Source: Anthopleura xanthogrammica (lineage: Eukaryota > Cnidaria > Anthozoa > Actiniaria > Actiniidae). From it: a stretch of 64,000 nt of DNA. The stretch covers positions 2,867,746 through 2,931,745 of the forward strand of contig OZ025222.1 of assembly GCA_964019055.1 (NCBI GenBank), read 5' to 3'. The notes below the pieces were generated by a model, which saw only the letters and a list, made by a program, of their open reading frames with translations, was not told the DNA's origin and did not search any database. Position numbers and translations under genes: made by a program. Below, in pieces: positions 48,665 through 62,100 of this stretch (within the stretch, counting starts at the first letter, position 1; each line of letters starts with the position of its first letter).

Positions 48665-49429
48665 GGCTTCAGAGTCGTATCAGCGTTAGTAATTTTGATT
48701 TTTGATGTGGATCGTGTTAAAATACTAAGGCGTCTTTTTGCTGGTAAAGTAATACTGATATCGACACAGGGAGACCATGTGGGCACTGAACCAACCACAG
48801 GGAGCCCACAGGGTGTTGCTATTGATCTGAAATAGGTACTAACAAGATAAGGCTAAAAAGTATTAATTAGACAATAGAAAAAAAAATGATTTTGTACGAT
48901 TTAGTACAGTGGTCTTACTTGGTGCATGAAAAAATAGTGACCATATTACATAGTAGCACAAGGACTGCAAAAAAGGGATACCAATTTTGTTTTTCTTTGA
49001 CTGTTTTAAAATCACTAATTTTAAAATCACTAATAATACGACTGTTTCCAGGGACTGTGGAGCAGGGGGGGGGGGGGGGGGGGAAAGGGGGGACTTTAGC
49101 CCCCACGTTTTTCCTTTTGCACACTAGTCTTTAATATTTTCTAATCTTAGGCCCCCCCTCTCCAATGTTCCCCTTTAATTTTGCATACTAGCCCCACACC
49201 CCACTTAAAAATGTGCTCCAGTAAAAATACAAAATAGTAATTTTTTCCTTGGTTTATTGTCCACTCTCATAGTTTTCTTTCATTTTCTTTTCTTTCTTTC
49301 TGCCTCTCCAGACCCGCAACCAAGGTCAATGGGGGGGGGGGGGAGGGGAGGGTCCCTTTTTGACTAGCAAATCACTGCATGTTTGTCCGCCATTATAAGC
49401 ACAACTATGTTGGTCATACTTGGAGCAGT

Positions 49430-49626
49430 CGGTTTGGCACACATCCATTTCTCCATTCCAGACCACGTCTCATTCTATGAGAATAAGATTCTTTGTTTGA
49501 GTTGTATCCATATTCACGTGTCTTCTCATGTGCAGATGTGCAACCGTTAAGCAAAGAAATTATATTCTAGGGAATGACACGTGGTCTGCAATGACAAAAC
49601 ACTACGCCCAAGCCGAAAAGGTTTAT
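49430..49626. mobile_element. PE-B copy, intergenic
   Basis: Arms contain ccagaccacgtctcattcta and gggaatgacacgtggtctgc; ends are degraded. Confidence 0.75.
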
Positions 49627-50829
49627 TCTAACTGATATTTCAACGTACCAAACCAAAAATCTTGTTGACCCTCCCTCTAGATTTCTCCAGCCGTCCCAAG
49701 CGCTGGTCTAGGATTTTCTACAGGGAGGGGTGCTGCACACAAAGTTAACTCAGGGAGGGGTGTACCTTAGAATCGAAAATCAATAGAAAATCATTATTTT
49801 GTAGTAAGTAGGGGTGGGCACAAAGTTCACCCAGGGAGGGGGTGCACACCCCCTGAATCCACTCCTGTGTCCCACATACTAAAATATGAATACTTCTTAT
49901 GAGGAAGTTGAAGGGATGGGGAAGGGGATGTAGGTGAGAATTAAAACTGTAATGCATGCTTGAATTATGAGTAATTTATTTATTGTATTTGATACACTAT
50001 AATCATAAGATATCACAACATTTTGAAATGTTACACTTACACAGTTAAGCTACACAGAATTCACTAGCAAATCTATCATGATCTCTTTGACTATGATCTA
50101 TAAGAAAGTTTAAACTCCCATTAATTTATGTTGATAAATCGAAGGGTTTCATTGTGATGAGGGGGGGGAGGGGGAGAGAGAGGGGGAGGGCAAAGGCAGC
50201 CCCACCCCACTCCTACTTCCAAGCTTAAGAGTAAAAAAAAAAAAAGATAAACTATACCCAAAGATATAATATTATACTATATATTTAACATAATATGTAA
50301 AGTAGGTTTGGTATGCTTTGGAAATGTACACCCTTCACGACACTTGTTTGGCTTTCAACTTCAAGCAGCACTGTGATTGGTTGATTGCTTTTAGTCTGCT
50401 TTGTGATTGGTTTAGAGGGAAACCATTTCAATGTCACAGTGCAGTAGATTTTTAACTCTTATTAAATCTCAATGCTCTTAAGAAATAAAAATTCCATCGA
50501 CAATAAAGTTATTAATTTGAATAATATTTGACTGACATGCAAAATCTTAGCAGAATGCAAAAATTATAGATTCCTTTCGTGTCTTTTCTTAAGACGATTT
50601 TTTTTAGTTTTAGATGAGTGAAAGACCCTTTCTCCCATCAAGTACTATGTGTCATTCCCTTGAGTACTTTACTTTTTTTTATTCATTGGCAGTGAAGCAA
50701 GAAAATAATCTCATTCCGAAGGTTTTTCAGATGGAAAAACGGTTGTACCCGAAGTAGAATAGGATCTATCAGCATATAGAAAACTATATATATTTGCTTT
50801 TTACTTAACATTTATGGTGAAGCTCTTCA

Positions 50830-51005
50830 GAGATTGGTATGTACAATGTTCCTATTACGGGAAGCCATTTCAATGCTACGGCATGTCGTACTGTGTACGT
50901 GCTGTAAGTCAGTACCGTATGTTTCCCACTCATACTATAACCATTCTTATGGGAAGCCATTTCAATGTTTCGGCATGTCGTACCGTGTACGTGCTGTAAT
51001 TCAGT
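50830..51005. repeat. Two copies of a gene-sized-unit repeat (92-bp family)
   Basis: gggaagccatttcaatgcta and cggcatgtcgtactgtgtac, twice. Same family as 61400-61730 and a single copy at 13135-13215. Confidence 0.8.
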
Positions 51006-51508
51006 ACAATACATTTTGTATTTCATGGATTCGAAATAAATAAATAGCTAATTTACTAATGAATGAAGTAGTTCTTTCCTAGTTCCCCTAATTTCAACGA
51101 AAAAACGAACAAAATTATAATAATAAATAATATATGCGTGGTGTAAAGGCCCGGACATATCAAAGATGCACGCAACACAACTTTAGAGGTATGGCATGAA
51201 TTAAGAAACCCTACCAAATTCTAGCCGGCGGTACATCAAAATAATTAAATTTAATGTTGCCAGCGATATTGCATGTCACTACACACAACGAAAATCGTTG
51301 CGCACAACTCTACAGAAGTAGAATTCGATTGTACGTCTGCAATATTGCGTGCGCAAACGTTAGAGGTGAAGAACACGGTGAAATATCGTTGTTGCGCACG
51401 CGCAACAGTTGCATGCAACCGGACCTTTGTTGTAGTTCTATACATGCAATAAAACTTAATTAAGTTCATTATATAAATATTTGATGGTAATAGGCAGGCG
51501 TTAAGTTA

Positions 51509-53177
51509 CTATACTGCGGTCCTGCGATCAATAAGAGGACGCGGCTTTTCTTGGACTAACGTGGTTTGTTCTGTCGCATTTTCATTTGAACACTGAGAGT
51601 TATTATTCAGAGAAGATCCTCTCGAATTTTTCTTGTCTTTCTGTAGAGGAGAGAGTTTAAAAGCTGCAGGCAAGGAATACCTTCTGCTGAACTTTAACCC
51701 AGGTACTTTGAGTGTCAGTTTCCCATCGCTGTTGGTTTCTGGGTAAAATGTGGCACTTCCTTGAGATCCGCGGCGTTGTTCTAGCGCCCCGCCACTCATA
51801 GAAAAACGTTTCTTCGCTAATGTAATTTGTATCTGAGGAACGGGCGAGTTTTTTACCCTGCGACAGATATTTACACAGTCTTTCTTGAATTGGTACGTCA
51901 ATATAGCGTAGAGAAAAGGATTGGCACATGAGTTTAACGGAAAGACGAAAACAGTGAAAACTTTTGCTTGCTCCAGGCTGACAAACGACATGCCAAAAGC
52001 AGCGGGAAAAGCGATGATGACGATCGGAGCCCAGCATGCAAAGTCGGTCACTACCAATAATGCCATGCGCATGGCGACTTGTGTGTCGTTTGTATTCCAC
52101 GCGTTTGAGCCACGAATCTCGTGATAAATTCCCACGTAGCACGCAAAAATTATGACAAAAGCAATAAAATTTAAGGACAGGATTAGAGTCACAAAGGCGA
52201 GGGATTTGACATTTCCGGTTTCGAACGGGAGACAGACGCTGAACTTTGCGTAATCACTGACTTCGTACAACGGCAGGGTGGCGATCACGATAGCCATGAT
52301 CCAACCAAGCGTCATCACTACCGCTGTCTTCCGCAGGCTCATTTTTCGGTGGACGTGAAGCGCATGTCTTATGGCGATAAACCGCTCGATCGTGATCACC
52401 GCTAGCGTAAAGACTGATGCTTCACTTGAAAGGACGGCTAGAAAACCAGCGGTTTTGCATCCAGTACTTTGTTGCCATTCGACGCCATGATGCATAAAGT
52501 TGCCAATAGTTGTAACATCGACAAACGCGAGAAACCCCAAATAAACTCCCATACAAAGGTCCGCCATTGCAAGATTTATGATTAAAAACCTAGATACGTC
52601 GACTTTCGTGTTCGATAGTAGAATTACCGCGACGACGATTGCGTTCCCAAACAACGCTAACAAAAACACGAACCATACACCCACCCTCAACCACGAGCCC
52701 ATCAAATCATCACAAGGGAAAAACGGGTCTGGCAGAGGGGTGCAGTTCACCACATGGTATTGAGGCTTACGAGTTTCCGCTGACTCATCAGTACTTCCAT
52801 ACGATGTGGAATTTTGTAACTCTTCAGACCCAGACCCTTCGCTGTCACTATTGAAAGAAGAGCCTGAGCCGAACCCGGAGCCACCGTCTTCTCCATCGGG
52901 ATGGGACGCGTTTTCTAGTCGTTCTATTCGGAGATAATCGACAGGTTTACGAACTTTTATATCACCCCACTTCCATTTGGACGCCATGGCCTTTGATTCG
53001 AAAAACTTTTTGCGGAATTCACAACAATGGTATGCGTAGCTGGCCTTGACTATCCTGACGTTTGGGAGGCTCTCGGATGAGATCTTTTTTAGTTTGATGT
53101 TCCCTCGTAGATCCAGCTCACGGACATTTTCTAGTCCTTGCTCGGGAAGGCGGGGAAAAGAATTGTAACTTAAATCA
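51509..53177 (-). CDS. Terminal exon of the LGR: last LRR, hinge, 7TM domain and cytoplasmic tail
   Basis: The exon gives 555 residues after the split leucine. Residues 1-40 are LRR ([21 protein letters not shown]). Residues 45-53 (ASYAYHCCE) are the LGR hinge cysteine box. Residues 92-135 are an acidic Gly/Ser-rich linker. [17 protein letters not shown] (144-160) is the pre-TM1 cysteine box. Approximate helices: 163-187, 196-218, 240-265, 285-305, 325-350, 370-395, 403-426. C240 and C315 are the likely extracellular disulphide. [10 protein letters not shown] (261-270) replaces DRY, as in LGRs, and [13 protein letters not shown] carries the TM7 NPxxY-like motif. C434 and C438 could be palmitoylated. 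The tail (441-555) is Ser/Thr-rich and basic, with RRYSLP. An in-frame ATG upstream at 53317 lies in the intron and is not the start, since the acceptor at 53178 joins in phase to exon 53715-53786. Confidence 0.93.
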
Positions 53178-56100
53178 CTGAAATTGGAAGGAAAAAAAGC
53201 GATCAGAAAAGCAATACACTTCTTTATCTTGGGCGTAATGTTTTCCAATTTTAGACCACGTGTCATTCTCTTCTTTGTTTGAGTTGTATCCATATTCATG
53301 TATCTTTTCATTTGCAACCGTTAAACAAAGAAAGGGTACTCTAGGGAATGACACGTGGTCTGAAATGGGAAAACATTACGCCCAAGCTAAAGAGGTCTAT
53401 AAAATATCGAACACTTGACTTGCTTGCACTGTACAGCGGTTATTTGATTAAACAAGCGCATTGGGATTCATGATCAAGTCCGAACTAGCTATCTCGTTCA
53501 GCAGTTATATATACTCATGCATGCGCATTGGAATTCAAGTCATCCATTTGGAAATTCGATATCTCGCATTCGTTATATCTACGGTCTACAGACACAGCGA
53601 TTATAACCCTGAGCATGCGTAATTGAGCGCATTAGATCATATTTTTAAATGTTATTTTGCGCTTTATAAATATTAAATTATTATTATTATTATTATTAAT
53701 ATAAATATACATACAGTATTTCCAGACTTTCCAGTGGAATAAAAGCCGTAACAGCGATGGAAGCGATATTATTTTTAGCCATTTTCCTAGATAAAATGAA
53801 AGTAGATCATTATCAACAAAGATATTAATTAATACATTGACCATGACCAAGATAAATCGTAAAATCCATGTCATAATCCTGGGCTTATTTGAAAGGGTTT
53901 TTTGATGGGCTATAACCAGGGGGGCTTATAACTGGAAGGATATTTGTGTTAGCAGACTAGTGGGCTTATAACCAGGGGGGCTTATAACTGGAAGGATATT
54001 TGTGTTAGCAGACTAGTGGGCTTATAACCAGGGGGGCTTATAACTGGAAGGATATTTGTGTTAGCAGACTAGTGGGCTTATAACCAGGGGGGCTTATAAC
54101 TGGAAGGATATTTGTGTTAGCAGACTAGTGGGCTGATAACCAGGGGGGCTTATAACTGGAAGGATATTTGTGTTAGCAGACTAGTGGGCTTATAACCAGG
54201 GGGTTTATAACTGGAAAGATATTTGTGTTAGCAGACTAGTGGGCTGATAACCAGGGGGGCTTATAACTGGAAGGATATTTGTGTTAGCAGACTAGTGGGC
54301 TTACAACTGGGATGTTTGGGTATGTATCTTCTCAAAAGAAATAAGAGAAAGAAAACACTCAAGGGAACATTGACACATGTTGTACTCACAATGTCTCAAG
54401 CCTAACCATTCCTTTAAAAACATTCCCTGAAATCTCTTTTATTTTGTTTCCATTTAGAGTACTGAAAATAAATAAATAATAAATAAATAAAATAAATAAA
54501 TGCGAATTAACAGTGGAATCCACAGAGTGGCTCTTACTCCACTGCATTCCAATTGGAATTTAGAAGTTGATTTTTGAGGAGGGAGGAAAAACCGAAGGAC
54601 AAAATAAGGACAAAAAGTATGGTAGTTCATACAATAATATCCAAAGAAATAAAACCCCTTGCATCACGTCAGAATGCAGCTCAATTTCGAGGACAAAACA
54701 ATAGGTTTCTAATTCTCAGGAGATTGGAATTCTTTTGTTTTGTCCTCCAAATTGAGCTGCTCTGACGTCACGTGAAAGGGGTCTATTTTTGGTTAGCATG
54801 TGACATCATCACCGTCATGTTGGTGTACCGTTAACCAAAGATTTCTCGTTAGCTTCTCTTGTTATGTACACCAACATGGCTGCCATGCCTCTATTCTTGG
54901 TTAGCATGTGACATCATCACCGCCATGTTGGTGTACCGTTAACCAAAGATTTCTCGTTAGCTTCTCTTGTTATGTACACCAACATGGCTGCCATGCTTCT
55001 ATTCTTGGTTAGCATGTGACATCATCACCGCCATGTTGGTGTACCGTTAACCAAAGATTTCTCGTTAGCTTCTCTTGTTAACTACACCAACATAGCTGCC
55101 ATGCCTCTATTCTTGGTTAGCATGTGACATCATCACCACCATGTTGGTGTACCGTTAACCAAAGATTTCTCGTTAGCTTCTCTTGTTAACTACACCAACA
55201 TGGCTGTCATGCCTCTGCCATAACGTAACCACTGTTCTGAGGATCGCTGGCTCAACAGTCCTCTGTATTCATATCCCATATTACTCACATATCTTGGACG
55301 TCTGTCATTCCTTGCAGCGATGAACCGATGGTGGTAATTCGATTGTAATCCAACTTTCTAAAACCAAAAAAAAAAAAAATGTTTTTGAATCAAGAGCTGA
55401 AGGCCACTGAGTATATGCGTCGAATGTGAAGAATCAAGAAATATAAAATATCATTGCTTACAATATTCTCATCGACGAGCAGCGTGACATGTCTGGGATC
55501 CGCGTAATCCTGTTCATGTTTGCGTTACTGCAACCAAAACGTCAAGCAACGTTATACAAAACTTGAGTTACGTATTTTCGCTCACTCACATTAGACATCG
55601 TGCGTAGGTGCTCGCCTCTGACCGCTATAACTAAACTCGGGTTTGATCCCCGGGGGGAGTACTCCCTATAATTGACTATACGGGGATGCTCCGCCCGAAA
55701 GGGGTACCTTTTTCCTGAAATTTGGTATATCAAAGGGTAAGGGGCCGAGAGTCCGGCGGAGCATCCCCCTATGAAACGACCCGAAGTACCCCCCCCCCCC
55801 CCCCCCACCGGGTTTGATCCCCGAAATCAGCACTTACAAGTTCAACTTACAAGTCGTAAAGATGAGGAAACATTTTACAAAAGTCTTCTGGAAGAGATGT
55901 AATGGCGTTCGACTCGAGTGCCCTGTAAAGAAATAACGATAAAGATATATTAATATTTTCATAGCTTCCATAGTATGTGCGCTGTGATTGGTCAAGAACC
56001 ACTGTGGTTTCAAAGGTTCAGGTCACTGGTTCAAGCCCTGCGGACACCATATGTGAACTGATTTTGTTTGATGTGTTGTTCTCTCCTGTGCTACGAGGGA

Positions 56101-59100
56101 TTTCTCCGGGTACTCCGGTTTCCTCTCTCCTTAAAAATCAACATGTAAGTCGACACTCACACACATGCTACATTGAATGAATATTGTATAACCATCTTAT
56201 CCCACATCATAAAAAATACAAATGCGTAGATGCAACGCGCAGTACACGATGGGAAGGACGAGTGAAATACCGACGAATATACAACGGTTTTCCTGCTTTC
56301 TGATTGGCTGTATTTTCTATTGTGTGGGATAAATGTTGGTTTGTACAGAAAGAGAAGAAAGTATCTATTGTTAATTTTTCCCTCCAACATGGCTGCCATA
56401 AAACTCCGGTGAGATCAGATATGTTCTACTTACAGAATCGTTAAAGAAGTCGTCCCTGTCAGGTTTGGAAAGCGGGTCAGTTTGACGTTGATTAACCGCC
56501 TGCGATCATGAAACATTTTAGAAAAATGCACATCAGTAAAACTCCTAACAGGGAGAGGGGTGCGTAGAGATAAACCCCTTTCACGTGACGTCAAAGCAGC
56601 TCAATTTGGAGGGCAAAACAAAAGAATTTCAATCTCCTGAGAAATGGAACCTATTGTTTTTGTCCTCCAAATTGAGCTGCATTTCGACGTGCTGTAAGGG
56701 AGGCTATATGAACAGTCTATAGTATACTGCGCCAATACAGCTCCTAACAGGGAGAGGGGTGGTGATTCAATCAGTATTGTGATGTAAGACTTACAAACGT
56801 TCGATCTTGGACAGGTTGACAAAAGCATTGTGATCCACTACTTCAATGTTCTTCCAGCTGAGATTTCTGGAGTAAAAAGATATCGAGGGTTTTAAGGTAC
56901 AATAAGGGATGACGGGTAGATGGATGAATGAATGGATGGATGGATGGATGGATGGATGGATGGATGGATGGATGGATGGATGGATGGATGGATGGATGGA
57001 TGGATGGATGGATGGATGGATGGATGGATGGATGGATGGATGGATGGATGGATGGATGGATGGATGGATGGATGGATGGATGGATGGATGGATGGATGGA
57101 TGGATGGATGGATGGATGGATGGATGGATGGATGGATGGATGGATGGATGGATGGATGGATGGATGGATGGATGGATGGATGGATGGATGGATGGATGGA
57201 TGGATGGATGGATGGATGGATGGATGGATGGATGGATGGATGGATGGATGGATGGATGGATGGATGGATGGATGGATGGATGGATGGATGGATGGATGGA
57301 TGGATGGATGGATGGATGGATGGATGGATGGATGGATAATAATAATGAATATCATACTAAATGTATATGAAACATCAAAAAATTCTCCTGAAAATCTAGA
57401 TTCATCTTAGATATAAACTTTTGTAAGTCAATTTTCTCAGGCTTCATGACACCTCAGTTTTGCGGTGACGTCATTTCTACGTCACCATTTCAGATCAGTT
57501 GGATGGGTGGACGGATGGATGTTTCAAGCTATTAAAGTTGCAATATACTAACATTTCATATAGATCATGCAGACCATCGAATGCAAAGTCATGAATACAC
57601 TTGATTGGGTTTCCTCCAAGCTCCCTTGAAGAAAAACACAAACAATTATTACAGAATATCGAAATCAATTAAAAAAAACTCGAACTTTATCAACCCCTAA
57701 AACAATTAACCTCTTGGCTGATCTAAGTCAGGGCACGCACAGAAAGTACGCGCGTGTGCTGTGTGCTGTCATAAAGCACGCGCTCAAACCAATCAACTTT
57801 TTGTAAAAGTTATTTTATTCCTAAAAAGATATACTTACAAATGCTGGAGATAATGGAGAGTTTTCAAAGCTTTGGTTGGAACAGATGAAATATTGTTACG
57901 AAGAAGATTCCTGCAAGAAAAAACAGATATTTAGTGAATTTTATATCTGAAGTTGTTATTCAATGCGATGTCTGGTTGTCAAAGTCCCAAGAAACTTTAC
58001 TGTTTTTTTTTTTAAACTACTTACAAACTGACAAGAAGTTTAGGGAAGGCTCCCTCTTCGATCTTCACGATTCCGTTGCAGCAGAGCTTACTGTGGGGAA
58101 ATAAATATATGGATGTTAAAGTAATTTTGCTTTGAATTGGCCTGACTAAAGTTAAAATGCGAAGAAACTAAGGGATGAAACTCATCAAAAACACAGAAAA
58201 CTACCGTTTGCGCAGACTATCAAACTATCACGAATAATTCACGACTTCACTACGTATCACGAATTAACATCACGATGATCACACGAATGACTCACGATTT
58301 GATTGCGCAGCTCGAACTACGTCATGAAGATCAAACGAAGGACTCTCACGGTTTCATCGCGAAGCCCGAACTTGGAACGACTATTACACGAATAACGCAC
58401 GATTGCATTGCGCCGCCCGAACTGCGTCACGACGATCGTACGAATAACCCACGATTACATAGCGTAACCTGAACTACCCCATGCCGATTAAACGAATAAC
58501 CCACGATTGCATTGCGCAGCTCGAACGATGTCACGAAGATTACAAGATTTACTAACGATTGCATTGCACAAGCTTCCGCAGGCCGAACGACGTTACGACG
58601 GTAACACGAATAACCGACCTCTGCAACGATGATCACACACTCTCGCTCTGTCATTTACGTCTACGTAAAGATTGTATGACAAATAAAATTTCCTTCAAAT
58701 CCACTAACATTGCTAGAACGATTTGCCCGGACAAATTCATTGTTACATTCCAACGCCTGATCTTTTTTTAAATTTGTAGGGTCGATGTGTGATAAGTAGG
58801 CGCCTTGCACGTGACGTCAGAGCAGCTCAATTTGGAGGGCAGAAAAATAGGTTCAAATTCTCAGGAGATTAAAATTCTTTTGTTTTGCCCTCCAAATTGA
58901 GCTGCTCTGATGTCACGTGCAAGGGGTCTATACACGCATCAAGAGTTCCGCGCTACTGCTCTATGGCATGCTCAGGGGATTAAAAAGTGGGATAATATTT
59001 TGTAAAATATGCTATATTTTAGTTGTATTTTTCTTGTCAAGCAAAATTTTCATTAAATATTAAAGAACACGTACCGTTAAGCGAATTCTGAATCAAATAT

Positions 59101-62100
59101 ACCGAAAAATTGCATATTTTACAAAATATTATCCCACTTTTTAATCCCCTGAGCATGCGTTTAGAGCAGTAGCGTGGAATGCTTGATGCGTGTATAGGCA
59201 CGAATAACCTCTCAGTCCTCATAGTCTGTTAGCAGAGCGCATTCTCAGCTTCTTATTTCTGTAATCATTTGCTTATTTGAAAGATTTCCAAGACAGCAGA
59301 ATATTGCCCCACTCGACACTTGCGATAATCCTGGCTTTGCAATAACACGACAATCACAAGTCCTTGAGATTCTTTCCATTCTTATGATTTTGTTAAGATA
59401 AACACGTTGAGAATACTCAGGGATTATGCTGGGATTTTTCAAACCGGGCATTTAGGCCTACGTAACTACATGTAGTTGGCGTTCCAAGCATTGTGTTGTG
59501 GGTGCCAATCAATATTTAGGAAGCCCTTGACAACACACGTGAAGAGAGTCCTGAGATGCACTTGGGTCCCAAGCATTGTGTTGTGGGTGCCAATCAATAT
59601 TTAGGAAGCCCTTGACAACACAAGTGAAGCGAGTCCTGGGATGCACTTAGGTCCCAAGCATTGTGTTGTGGGTGGCAATCAATATTTAGGAAGCCCTTGT
59701 CAACACAAGTGAAGTGAGTCCTGAGATGCACTTGGGTCCCAAGCATTGTGTTGTGGGTGCCAATCAATATCTAGGAAGCCCTTGTCAACACAAGTGAAGT
59801 GAGTCCTGAGATGCACTTGGGTCCCAAGCATTGTGTTGTGGGTGCCAATCAATATCTAGGAAGCCCTTGTCAACACAAGTGAAGTGAATCCTGGGACGCA
59901 TTAAATTGTAAAAATGATTTTTTTTAAATCGATTTTGTAACAATTTCTGTCTTGACGTGATCCACGAATACGTGTTGTACTGTATGGAGATTACTTTTGA
60001 ACTCGCGTTAAATCGTTTGACCATCTCTGAGAGTACTTGTTGTTATTATCACGTAGCTAGCGGTAATGTTCAAGTACTCCCCGTGGGATGGAGGGAGAGT
60101 ATCTAATATATATCTACAAAAAGACCTTCTGAATCAATAAAAAGATGGAAGGACCGACGGACGGACGGACGGACGGACGGACGGACGGACGGACGGACGG
60201 ACGGACGGACGGACGGACGGACGGACGGACGGACGGACGGACGGACGGACGGACGGACGGACGGACGGACGGACGGACGGACGGACGGACGGACGGACGG
60301 ACGGACGGACGGACGGATGGATGGATAGATGATTGTTGTTCATAACTGAATCACACCGATACAAATCTACTTACATTTCCTGCAAATCTTCAAGTTGTCT
60401 GAAAGCATTCTTCTGTATCACTGAAATATTATTGGAGTTTAAGTTCCTGTGGAGAAATGGATTCAGTTTATTCAAGGATAGGTACGAGTTCCTCCGCCTG
60501 TCTTAACTCTTATTTACAACCTCCCCCTTCTACGCCCATGTCCGATCCCCAAGCCTCTCTTATCCTCCTTCCTTATACTACCCATCTCCTCTCAGTTTTA
60601 ACCCCTCCACATCCATCCCTGGTCCTCCCACTCCAATCACCCCCTTCCACAGCCACACCCACCCCTCCCTCCCACTACCCCATCCCTCTTCGTTACATTA
60701 CTGTAGGAAACCGATGGAGTATCGACGTACAAACTAAACAAAATTGGTTATAAAAAGATTCAAAAATTCTAGACATCCCTCGCCCTCAGATTAACAGGCA
60801 GACATTGCGCTAGGATTTTGTAATGTGCGTCCTGGAACCCATGTGTCTGGGCACATCGGGGTTCGTAACCGATATTTGATGGGATTTTAGGTGCCGTTCG
60901 TTAGCAAGGGATATATATATACATAAAGTGCAATGGCATGACATGAAGGTCTCGGGTCCCAGGACACAAGCAAATTATCAAAATGCATTTTCTGTTGTTT
61001 TTTTTTTTGCGTAAAAAATCCATGATTTCTGCGTTAACGTTAACCCTGACAGGTCAAGTGGAATCTCAGAGCAGATAAAATTCTTTGAAGAACTTTATTT
61101 AAAAAAATTAATACCACACTCTAAGGTCAACAGACACGTTGTCTAACAACATCAATTATCAGATAATTGACCCTCGACGACTGACACCAACAATGATGGC
61201 GAGCACGGGAACCAGATTGTTTCACAAGTTGACAAGTTTCGATCAAATTATTGAGGTGTCAGTTAGAAGGGTGGCAGACAATCAGATGGGCAGAGACGAT
61301 CTTCGAGATGAAGTGGTTAAGAAGTTGGTGAATGACGATTAGATTTGATTTAAAAGGTGATACATTAATTAGAAATTAAACGTTGAAAAGTAGAATTAAA
61401 GTACATCACGTACACGGTGCGACACGCCGTAACATTGAAATGGCTTTCCATAAGAATGGTTATCGTATGAGTGGGAAACATACGATACTCACTTACAGTA
61501 CGTACACGGTACGACATGCCGTAACACTGAAATGGCTTTCCATAACAATGGTTATCGTATGGGTGAGAAACATACGGTACTGACTTACAGCACGTACACG
61601 GTACGACATACCGTGACATTGAAATGACTTCCCATAAGAATGGTTATCGTATGAGTGGGAAATATACGGTACTGACTTACAGCACGTACACGGTGTGACA
61701 TGCAGTCACATTGAAATGGCTTCTCATTGTCTTCCAGTTATTCATCCAATCACCACGCGTCTAACAATTTGCCGTATCGTTTCTCACTCATACGAAATCC
61801 ACTCTCAAAACTTGTAATCAAAACTAAGGTTTCGGATAGCCAACGAAAGAGGTTCTTCTAACTTAGTTTTGTGTAATACTTACAGATATATCAACTTGGT
61901 CAGTTGTGTCAGTGCGGAGGGGACCTGATTTATTTTATTGTCATCAAGATATCTAGGGCAAAAATAGCAATAAGAAAATGAGAAACAAAAAAGATTTTTC
62001 TAGCTTCGAAAAGGGTGGTGTAGCAGTACTGCACTCGCCTCTCACCTCTGGGGTCCTGGGTTCGATTCCTGGACTTGGCATCACGTGTCACATGCTCTGA

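Larger units (their letters stand above)
48665..51508. other. Intergenic: cupin promoter side to LGR 3' end
   Basis: Contains poly-G runs (49066-49083 and 49330-49342), a PE-B copy, a G/C-rich repeat (cagggaggggtg) at 49720-49850, the paired 92-bp-type element at 50830-51005 and an LGR 3' UTR. No further gene seen. Confidence 0.6.

Noticed and set aside
53178..53317. Extended start of the GPCR frame at 53317
   Set aside because: The extra 47 codons are intronic and lie in PE-B; the acceptor at 53178 joins in phase to the preceding LRR exon.
61139..61342. Possible 67-residue gene ([32 protein letters not shown])
   Set aside because: The composition looks protein-like, but there is no recognised domain, no splice partners, and it lies antisense in an LGR intron. 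A homology search would decide.
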